Of a stretch of 23,432 nt of DNA, positions 1 through 6,339 are shown piece after piece; the stretch's first letter is position 1; the number at the start of each line of letters is the position of its first letter. A program made the translations under genes and the position numbers. The stretch covers positions 1 to 23,432 of the forward strand of contig DGRR01000089.1 in assembly GCA_002389995.1 (NCBI GenBank), read 5' to 3'. Source of the DNA: Ruminococcus sp. UBA4383 (GTDB taxonomy: Bacteria > Bacillota > Clostridia > Oscillospirales > Ruminococcaceae). The notes beneath the pieces are model-generated. The model did no database searches. It had not been told where the DNA came from and saw only the letters and a list, made by a program, of their open reading frames with translations.

Positions 1-27
1 AAAACACAAGGCTCAATGGCGCAATCC

Positions 28-48
28 CCCAAGGGAACTTCCTTTGGG
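28..48 (+). other. Short hairpin upstream of the small-protein gene
   Basis: An 8-bp stem with one G-U pair (28-35 with 41-48) closes a five-base loop. It is not followed directly by a T-run, so it is a poor terminator. It may be the 3' end of an upstream transcript or part of the leader of the next gene. The gene to the left is outside the window. Confidence 0.35.
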
Positions 49-77
49 CGTTTGACGGTTTTAAATAGGAGGTTATT

Positions 78-263
78 ATGAAAAAGTTTGTACCATACGA
101 AAAACTCAGCAAAAAGGAAAAAAAGAAAATAAATTCAGCAAAACGTCGTGACTGGAACGGTCTTAACCCCGTAACCCGTGTTGCGGACTGTCTGAAAAAG
201 TATTCACGCAAGGAAAAACATAAAAGCCGTCCTGAAAATTATCAGGACGGCAATTTTTTATAA
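78..263 (+). CDS. Small basic conserved-type hypothetical protein (61 aa)
   Basis: This is a 61-residue, Lys/Arg-rich, apparently cytoplasmic protein with no signal peptide or membrane segment. The start is well supported: AGGAGG at 67-72 lies five bases before the ATG. The N-terminal half (KKFVPYEKLSKKEKKK, then WNGLNPVTR around residues 26-34) resembles, from memory, a short clostridial family of unknown function; I assign no role. The last dozen residues are encoded by the two arms of the terminator hairpin at 226-251, so that tail is probably set by RNA structure, not by protein selection. The stop codon overlaps the 3' end of glgA on the other strand by 6 bp, so the two genes converge. 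A nucleic-acid or ribosome-associated role would suit the charge, but that is a guess. Confidence 0.7.
   Translation: MKKFVPYEKLSKKEKKKINSAKRRDWNGLNPVTRVADCLKKYSRKEKHKSRPENYQDGNFL
226..259 (+). terminator. Intrinsic terminator, probably bidirectional
   Basis: A perfect 10-bp GC-rich stem (226-235 with 242-251) has a six-base loop and is followed by a six-T run at 254-259 on the plus strand. On the minus strand the same stem is followed by a weaker T-rich stretch (TTTTATGTTTTT), so it can also end the glgBCDA transcript. It lies inside the last codons of the small gene and just past the end of glgA. Confidence 0.88.
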
Positions 264-1670
264 TAATTCGCTGAAAGCCTTAATATATTCCTCCGCAGGT
301 TTTGACCAGCCGAAATCGCATTTCATAGCACGTTCAACAAGGTTTTCCCATTCGGATTTATTGTCATATACAAGCTTTGACCTTTTGACTGCATCGAGCA
401 TATCATCAGCATTATAGGTCTTAAAGGTGAAGCCGTTGCCGTTTTCACCGCCGTTGTCACGCACAGTATCACGCAGACCGCCTGTTTCCCTTACAATCGG
501 GATAGTGCCGTAGCGCATTGAAATCATCTGTGCAAGACCGCAGGGTTCACTCTGCGAGGGCATAAGGAACATATCAGCACCCGCATAGATTCTTCTTGCG
601 AGGTCAGGCACAAAACCGAGGTTTACGGATACTTTTTCGGGATATCTTGCTGCCATTTCGCTGAAAAAATCCTCATACATTCTGTCACCGCTTCCGAGAA
701 TTGCGAACTTGAAACCGAGTTTAAGCATTTCCTCAAACATATAGCGGATAAGGTCAATTCCCTTATGGTTGACGAATCTTGTAACTATTCCGATAATCGG
801 TTCATCACCGTCGGAAAGTCCGAGTTCGGACAGAAGAAATTTCTTACATTCAATTTTTCCCGAAAGGTCTTTTTCGGAATAATGCCATGCAATTGAGCAG
901 TCGGTTGAAGGGTCATAGCTTTCGGTATCAATGCCGTTGATTATGCCTTTCAGTTTATACTGTTTTGTAACGAGTATTCTGTCAAGACCGTGAGCATACC
1001 ACGGGTCGAGAATTTCCCACGCATAGCTTGGCGAGACGGTTATAAGGCTGTCAGAGGTTTCGATTGCGCCTTTCAGCATATTTATATAGCCGTCATATTC
1101 AACAAGTCCCGCATTATATCTTGGGATTCCCATGACTTCTTCGAGGACTTCCCTGCCATATTTTCCCTGATATTCGATATTGTGTATGGTGAATGAAATT
1201 TTTATATTGTCGAATCCCTGCTGATATTTATAATATATGTTGTAGTATACAGGTATAAGGGCAGTCTGCCAGTCATTACAGCTTATGATATCAGGTTTGA
1301 ATCCGATATATCTCAGCATTTCAAGAACAGCCCTGTCAAAGAAAACGAATCTTTCGCAGTCGTCATAAAATCCGTAAAGACCATCTCTGTTGAAATAGTA
1401 GTCGTTGTCTATGAAATAGCAGGTAACACCGTCTCTTTCTGTTCTGAATATACCACAGTACTGTTTTCTCCATGAGACATCGACAGTAAGGTTTGCGATA
1501 AATTCGGCATCTTCGAGGAGCTTTTCGGGAATATCCCTGTATTTCGGGATAACAACGCAACATTCATGACCTTTTGAAGCTATTGCTTTTGGCAGAGAGC
1601 CTGCAACGTCAGCAAGACCTCCTGAGGCTGCAAAAGGAACAGCCTCACTGGCAGCAAAAAGAATTTTCAT
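258..1670 (-). CDS. glgA: Glycogen synthase (ADP-glucose type, GT5 family)
   Basis: It transfers glucose from ADP-glucose to the non-reducing end of an alpha-1,4-glucan in the cytoplasm. At 470 residues it is the normal length for bacterial GlgA. The N-terminal Rossmann half starts with SEAVPFAASGGLADV (residues 8-22), matching the donor-binding loop. The C-terminal half has SQSEPCGLAQ (372-381, with E375 in the place of the conserved catalytic-site Glu) and RETGGL (394-399). One oddity: the position equal to E. coli Lys15 of the KTGGL loop is Ala15 here. It is the last gene of glgBCDA, 15 bp after glgD, with only a weak GGTGA-type ribosome site, so translational coupling to glgD is likely. 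The family call is secure; the effect of Ala15 is unknown. Confidence 0.95.
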   Translation of the reverse strand: MKILFAASEAVPFAASGGLADVAGSLPKAIASKGHECCVVIPKYRDIPEKLLEDAEFIANLTVDVSWRKQYCGIFRTERDGVTCYFIDNDYYFNRDGLYGFYDDCERFVFFDRAVLEMLRYIGFKPDIISCNDWQTALIPVYYNIYYKYQQGFDNIKISFTIHNIEYQGKYGREVLEEVMGIPRYNAGLVEYDGYINMLKGAIETSDSLITVSPSYAWEILDPWYAHGLDRILVTKQYKLKGIINGIDTESYDPSTDCSIAWHYSEKDLSGKIECKKFLLSELGLSDGDEPIIGIVTRFVNHKGIDLIRYMFEEMLKLGFKFAILGSGDRMYEDFFSEMAARYPEKVSVNLGFVPDLARRIYAGADMFLMPSQSEPCGLAQMISMRYGTIPIVRETGGLRDTVRDNGGENGNGFTFKTYNADDMLDAVKRSKLVYDNKSEWENLVERAMKCDFGWSKPAEEYIKAFSELL

Positions 1671-1685
1671 AGTGCAGTCACCGAA

Positions 1686-2810
1686 TTACGAAATTTTTGC
1701 GCCTTTTTTGAGGTAGAGCGGAGAAGCAGCCGAACCTGTCACCACTTTATCGTCATCTATTTTAACATTCTTGTCAGCGATAAGACCTGTTATTTTGCAG
1801 TTTGCGCCTATTTCGCTGCCCTGGAAGATAATAGCGTCCTTAACGACAGTACCCTTTCCGATTTTAACGCCTCTGAAAAGGACGGAATTTTCAACAGTAC
1901 CCTCAATTATGCAGCCGTCAGCGATTAATGAATTTTTGACATTTGCTTCAAGACCGTATTTAACGGGGGCATTGTCGCCGACTTTTGTATAGACGGGAGT
2001 TTTCTTTTTAAAGAGAGCGTTTCTCTTTTCGGCATCGAGCATAAGCATATTAGCCTCATAGAAATTCTCATTATTGTCTATACGCATGAAAAATTCCTTG
2101 TGTTCATAGCCGAGAATCTTGTATTTATCCACATTATTCTGAAGAATTTCCTTAGTGAAGCTGTAAAGGTTTTTGCTTTCAGCCTCGGAAACTATACTTC
2201 TGAGGAAGTCCTTGCTTATGATGAGCATATCGAGCCACTGATTGCACTCTCCTGAAATCTTGGGATTTACCATAGTTCCAGTAAGGCGGTTGTTCTCGTC
2301 AAATTCGAGGATAGTAGCGAAGCTGTTCTTTTCGCTGTCATAGTGAGCCTTGCTGTAAACGAGGGTGATATCTGCCCCTGTGGACATATGCTGTTTAAGC
2401 ACGGGTGTGAAGTCGATAGAAGTAACTATATCGCAGTTTGCGAGTATAACATATTTTGCGAAAGCGTGTTCAACGAAGCTCCATATATTGCTGAGAGCGT
2501 CGAGTCTGCCCTTATAGATGCCTCCTGTCTGGCTGTAAGGGGGGAGGAGGTGCAGACCGCCTTTTTTTCTTGCCAAATCCCAGTCACGGCCTGAACCGAG
2601 GTGGTCGAGGAGTGAGCCGTAGTTTGATTTAGTGATTACACCTACTTCTGAAACGCCTGAATTTACGAAATTTGAAAGCGGAAAATCTATAAGTCTGTAT
2701 CTTCCGCCGAAAGGAATTGAACCCATAGTTCTCTGATTTGTAAGTTCGCTGACATAGGAGTCATGCATACTTGCAAAAATCAGACCCAAAACATTATAAT
2801 TAACACTCAT
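1686..2810 (-). CDS. glgD: Glucose-1-phosphate adenylyltransferase regulatory subunit GlgD
   Basis: A GlgC paralogue of 374 residues, typical of Firmicutes, that pairs with GlgC in ADP-glucose pyrophosphorylase. It keeps the family fold signature FGGRYRLIDFPLSN (about residues 34-47), and its C-terminal third is a left-handed beta-helix with hexapeptide-like repeats. The nucleotide-binding loop GGxGxRL of active enzymes is absent: the matching region reads GLIFASMHDS. This fits a regulatory, little-active subunit. GGAGG lies eight bases before the ATG and overlaps the end of glgC. The gene is 15 bp downstream of glgC and 15 bp upstream of glgA, which indicates one transcript. The GlgD call rests on the missing loop together with the position next to glgC. 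Confidence 0.93.
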   Translation of the reverse strand: MSVNYNVLGLIFASMHDSYVSELTNQRTMGSIPFGGRYRLIDFPLSNFVNSGVSEVGVITKSNYGSLLDHLGSGRDWDLARKKGGLHLLPPYSQTGGIYKGRLDALSNIWSFVEHAFAKYVILANCDIVTSIDFTPVLKQHMSTGADITLVYSKAHYDSEKNSFATILEFDENNRLTGTMVNPKISGECNQWLDMLIISKDFLRSIVSEAESKNLYSFTKEILQNNVDKYKILGYEHKEFFMRIDNNENFYEANMLMLDAEKRNALFKKKTPVYTKVGDNAPVKYGLEANVKNSLIADGCIIEGTVENSVLFRGVKIGKGTVVKDAIIFQGSEIGANCKITGLIADKNVKIDDDKVVTGSAASPLYLKKGAKIS

Positions 2811-2825
2811 TAGTAAAACCTCCGC

Positions 2826-4052
2826 TCAGATATTTTCTCCGATTATTTGTTTAGGTTCAACTGATTTTCCGTCAGAAACCGTAATATTGTGACCGACAAC
2901 GGCAATTCCCCAGTCGTCCTTGTTTTCAATCTGTTCGGGACTCTTGCCTATATGTGCGCCGCCCTCGATAACGCAGTCCTCACCGACAATGGCATATTCA
3001 ACGACTGCGCCTGATTTGATTACAGTGCCGGGCATAACGATGCTGTATTTTACAGTTGCGCCTTCTTCAACGGTAACGCCTGAGAAAAGTATTGAAAAAT
3101 CGACAGTACCGTTTATAATGCTTCCTTCTGCAATCATTGAATTTTCGACTTCTGCGCTGTCGCCTATATACTGGGGCGGATTGTAATTGCTTCTTGAATA
3201 TATCTTCCATGACGGGTCATAGAGGTCAAGCGGAACGCTCGGACTGAGCAGGTCCATATTAGCCTCCCAGAGAGAATCGAGAGTTCCCACGTCTTTCCAG
3301 TAGCCTTCAAATTCATAAGCGAAAAGTCTCTGATTGTCACGGAGCATGGAAGTGATGATATCTTTTCCGAAATCCTTTGACCAAGCCTCACCTCTGTCAC
3401 GTTTTGCATTAGCATCGTTTTCGTTTTCTATGAGATATTTTTTAAGCTTGTCCCAGCTGAAAACATAGATACCCATTGAAGCGAGAGTTGACTTAGGCTC
3501 TTTTGGTTTTTCAACGAAGTCAGTAACCTTGTTGTTTTCGTCACATATCATGATACCGAAACGTGAAGCCTCAGCCTTTGGAACGTCTATAACCGAGATA
3601 GTGCAGTCGGCATTGTTTGCAACGTGGAAATCGACCATTTTTGAGTAGTCCATTTTGTAGATATGGTCACCGCCGAGAACGACAACGTATTCGGGGTCAT
3701 ATCTTTCGATAAACCGCATATTCTGGTATATAGCGTTTGCAGTACCCTCATACCATGAAGCACCCGACTGTGTTTCATACGGAGGGAGAACGTGAACACC
3801 GCCGTTGAGCTTGTCCAAATCCCACGGCTGACCGTTTCCGATGTATTCATTGAGGACGAGGGGCTGATACTGTGTAAGGACACCGACCGTATCTATTCCC
3901 GAATTGGTGCAGTTTGAGAGGGGGAAGTCGATGAGGCGGTACTTACCGCCATAGGAAACGGCAGGTTTTGCTACATTTTTTGTCAGTGCGTAAAGTCTGC
4001 TGCCCTGACCGCCTGCCAGAAGCATTGCTACGCATTTTTTCTTTGTATACAT
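2826..4052 (-). CDS. glgC: Glucose-1-phosphate adenylyltransferase, catalytic subunit GlgC
   Basis: It makes ADP-glucose and pyrophosphate from ATP and glucose-1-phosphate, the committed step of bacterial glycogen synthesis. I start it at the ATG at 4052 (408 residues) because AGGAGG (4061-4066) lies eight bases upstream; the longer reading frame from 4082 would place that site inside the gene. The nucleotide loop AGGQGSRL is near the N-terminus, followed by GGKYRLIDFPLSN, the metal and sugar region GGDHIYKMDY, and FVEKPKEP for glucose-1-phosphate binding. A C-terminal beta-helix follows with isoleucine/valine-spaced hexapeptides. It is second in glgBCDA, 49 bp after glgB. Allosteric control is expected for the family, but the effector cannot be read from the sequence. 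Confidence 0.95.
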   Translation of the reverse strand: MYTKKKCVAMLLAGGQGSRLYALTKNVAKPAVSYGGKYRLIDFPLSNCTNSGIDTVGVLTQYQPLVLNEYIGNGQPWDLDKLNGGVHVLPPYETQSGASWYEGTANAIYQNMRFIERYDPEYVVVLGGDHIYKMDYSKMVDFHVANNADCTISVIDVPKAEASRFGIMICDENNKVTDFVEKPKEPKSTLASMGIYVFSWDKLKKYLIENENDANAKRDRGEAWSKDFGKDIITSMLRDNQRLFAYEFEGYWKDVGTLDSLWEANMDLLSPSVPLDLYDPSWKIYSRSNYNPPQYIGDSAEVENSMIAEGSIINGTVDFSILFSGVTVEEGATVKYSIVMPGTVIKSGAVVEYAIVGEDCVIEGGAHIGKSPEQIENKDDWGIAVVGHNITVSDGKSVEPKQIIGENI

Positions 4053-4060
4053 AAAATAAT

Positions 4061-4066
4061 CCTCCT
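4061..4066 (-). promoter_or_regulatory. Ribosome binding site that decides the glgC start
   Basis: A perfect AGGAGG on the minus strand, eight bases upstream of the ATG at 4052. It rules out the upstream in-frame ATG at 4082 as the main start. Confidence 0.85.
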
Positions 4067-4092
4067 GATATTGATATAACATTTAATTGATA

Positions 4093-4117
4093 TTCGCAAA
4101 ATTACTTATTTTGCGAA
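4093..4117 (-). other. Intercistronic hairpin across the glgB stop codon
   Basis: A perfect 9-bp inverted repeat (4093-4101 with 4109-4117) has a seven-base loop that contains the glgB TAA. No T-run follows, so it is not a standard terminator. It may stabilise the glgB message or set the ratio between glgB and glgC. This is a sequence observation; the role is inference. Confidence 0.5.
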
Positions 4118-6114
4118 ACTTTTTTCTTTGCAGAAGTTCTTTTTTTCTTAGGTTTTTCCTCTGTTGTTTTTTCAGCCGCAGGTGTTTCCTCAGCGGGAGC
4201 TTCTTTTTTGACAGCTTTTTTTCTTGGCGGAGTATATTTGAGGTACATAACCGAGAGGGGAGGGAGAGTCATAGCTATGCTGTAATCGAGGCTGTGCATA
4301 CTTATGTCATCTGATTTATATGATTTTGCGCCGATTCCGCTGCCGCCGAATTCCTTGTCGTCCGTATTGAAAACAACCTTGTAAGTACCTTTGAACGGAA
4401 CGCCTATGCGGTAGTCATTGCGTTCAACGGGAACGAAATTGCATACAGCGATTAATTCGTTTCCGTCATCGTCAATACGTCTGAAAGCGATGACACTCTG
4501 TTTGTAGTCGTCATTTGAAATCCAGCTGAAACCGCTCCATGAGTCGTCATTCTGCCAGAGGGGTGAACTGTCGAGGTAGAATTTGTTGAGTTTTTCCGAG
4601 AAAAGGAGCATATTTCTGTGCGCTTCAAAGTCCAGCAGATTCCAGTCAAGCTGAGACTTATAGTTCCATTCATTCATCTGGGCAAATTCCTGACCCATAA
4701 AGAGGAGTTTTTTGCCGGGGTGAGCCATCATGTAAGCGAGGAAAGCACGGTATGAACTGAATTTCTGTTCATACTCACCGGGCATTTTGTTAATCATGGA
4801 GCATTTGCCATGAACGACTTCATCATGAGAAATGGGAAGGACGTAATTTTCCGAGAATGCATAGAAGAATGAAAAAGTAAGCTTGTCATGATTGAAAGCA
4901 CGGTATATAGGGTCAAGGGACATATAGCAGAGCATATCGTTCATCCAGCCCATATTCCACTTGAAATTGAATCCGAGACCGCCTATATCGGTAGGCTTTG
5001 TAACGAGGGGCCAAGCGGTTGATTCTTCTGCAATCATGAGGGCATCGGGGTGTTTTGCGAAAACAGCCTCATTGAGATTTTTGAGGAACTGAACGGCTTC
5101 GAGGTTTTCGTTTCCGCCGTACATATTTGCAGCCCATTCTCCGTCCCGTCTGTCGTAGTCGAGGTAGAGCATTGAAGCGACAGCGTCCACACGCAGACCG
5201 TCAACATGAAATTCATCGAACCAGTAATTTGCGCTTGAAATGAGGAAGGAGCATACTTCAGCTTTGCCGTAGTCGAAAACTCTTGTACCCCAGGCCTTGT
5301 GTTCTCTTTTGCGCTCGTCGGTGTATTCGTAGCAGCAAGTGCCGTCAAACTCATACAGACCGGGGGCATCTTTGGGGAAGTGTGCGGGAACCCAGTCGAG
5401 GATAACGCCTATGCCTGCATCGTGGAACATACTGATCATTTCCCTGAAATCATCGGGAGTGCCGTATCTTGAAGTAGGTGCGAAATAACCTGTTACCTGA
5501 TAGCCCCATGAGCCGTCATAGGGGTATTCTGTAAGGGGCATAAATTCGACATGGGTATATGACATTTTTTTGAGGTACGGAATAATTTCCTTTGCGAAAG
5601 TGATATAGTCGAGGTAGATATCATCTCCGTAATTTTTCCATGAACTGAGGTGAACCTCATAGATGTTCACGGGGCTTTTATAAACCACCTTTTTTGATTT
5701 TTTCTTATACCATGAGTCGTCATTCCATTTATAGCTGCTCTCATAGATTTTTGAAGCGGTTCTGGGGCGTGTTTCAAAGTGAGATGCATAGGGGTCTGAC
5801 TTCATGAGTATATCGCCTGTACGGGCTTCGATGCTGTATTTATAGGCATCATACTGCTGAAGGTCTGATATTTCAGCCTCCCATATGCCGTCAGCGATGA
5901 TGGTCATTGGGTTCTTGTTCCTGTCCCAGCCGTTGAAGTCACCGACTACCGAAACGCTCACGGCATTTGGAGCCCAGACACGGAAGGTAAAGATTTTCTC
6001 CCCGTCCTTTTGTGAGGAGTGAACACCGAAAAATTTGTAGGCTTCGTAATTCTTTCCCTGGTAGAAGAGGTACAGCGGAAAATCGTTAGGATTGTTATTA
6101 TTATTAACTGGCAT
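4102..6114 (-). CDS. glgB: 1,4-alpha-glucan branching enzyme (GH13)
   Basis: It makes alpha-1,6 branches in glycogen. Order of parts in 670 residues: a short N-terminal segment, a CBM48-like beta-sandwich (about 25-125, with RVWAPNA and GDFNGWD), the GH13 barrel (about 150-500) and a C-terminal beta domain to about 627. Catalytic residues are visible: D310 in DGLRVDA (nucleophile), E363 in AEEST (acid/base) and D431 in SHDEVVHGK. After residue 628 comes a 40-residue tail rich in Lys, Glu, Ala and Pro, which ordinary GlgB lacks; it looks disordered. AGGAGG lies seven bases before the ATG. It is the first gene of glgBCDA, downstream of spoIIE across a 223-bp gap that carries promoter-like sequence. 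Confidence 0.95.
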   Translation of the reverse strand: MPVNNNNNPNDFPLYLFYQGKNYEAYKFFGVHSSQKDGEKIFTFRVWAPNAVSVSVVGDFNGWDRNKNPMTIIADGIWEAEISDLQQYDAYKYSIEARTGDILMKSDPYASHFETRPRTASKIYESSYKWNDDSWYKKKSKKVVYKSPVNIYEVHLSSWKNYGDDIYLDYITFAKEIIPYLKKMSYTHVEFMPLTEYPYDGSWGYQVTGYFAPTSRYGTPDDFREMISMFHDAGIGVILDWVPAHFPKDAPGLYEFDGTCCYEYTDERKREHKAWGTRVFDYGKAEVCSFLISSANYWFDEFHVDGLRVDAVASMLYLDYDRRDGEWAANMYGGNENLEAVQFLKNLNEAVFAKHPDALMIAEESTAWPLVTKPTDIGGLGFNFKWNMGWMNDMLCYMSLDPIYRAFNHDKLTFSFFYAFSENYVLPISHDEVVHGKCSMINKMPGEYEQKFSSYRAFLAYMMAHPGKKLLFMGQEFAQMNEWNYKSQLDWNLLDFEAHRNMLLFSEKLNKFYLDSSPLWQNDDSWSGFSWISNDDYKQSVIAFRRIDDDGNELIAVCNFVPVERNDYRIGVPFKGTYKVVFNTDDKEFGGSGIGAKSYKSDDISMHSLDYSIAMTLPPLSVMYLKYTPPRKKAVKKEAPAEETPAAEKTTEEKPKKKRTSAKKKVSQNK

Positions 6115-6276
6115 AATTCAGCCTCCTTTGCTATTTACATTTTAACAGAAATGATATTAATTATCAAGCTTTTTTGTAAAATTAAACAAAAATTTAGGAA
6201 TTGCACTAATTTTTAATGTAGATTTTTGTTTAAAATGACAGAAAATAAATTTTCGCAGAATACTTGATTTTACGAA

Positions 6277-6305
6277 ATTGTATATTATAACATAAATTGA
6301 CATGA
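6277..6305 (-). promoter_or_regulatory. Putative glg operon promoter, sigma-E-like with an overlapping sigma-A-like -10
   Basis: Read on the minus strand, TCATGTC (6305-6299) is followed after 14 bases by TATACAAT (6284-6277). Compared with the sigma-E consensus TCATATT-N14/15-CATACAAT this is 5/7 and 7/8. A TATAAT (6289-6284) just upstream could also serve sigma-A, but its -35 region is poor. The gap is very AT-rich, so chance matches are possible. The predicted leader is about 155 nt. Confidence 0.4.
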
Positions 6306-6322
6306 TATGTTACAGCATATTG

Positions 6323-6339
6323 AACAATTATAAATTGTT
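6323..6339 (-). other. AT-rich palindrome at the spoIIE stop codon
   Basis: A perfect 7-bp inverted repeat with a three-base spacer (6323-6329 with 6333-6339) overlaps the spoIIE stop. It is too AT-rich and lacks a T-run, so it is at best a weak end signal. Transcription from spoIIE may run on into glgB. Confidence 0.35.

Noticed and set aside
4053..4082. Ten-codon extension of glgC from an upstream ATG
   Set aside because: The AGGAGG ribosome site lies inside this extension, and the nucleotide-binding domain begins right after the ATG at 4052.
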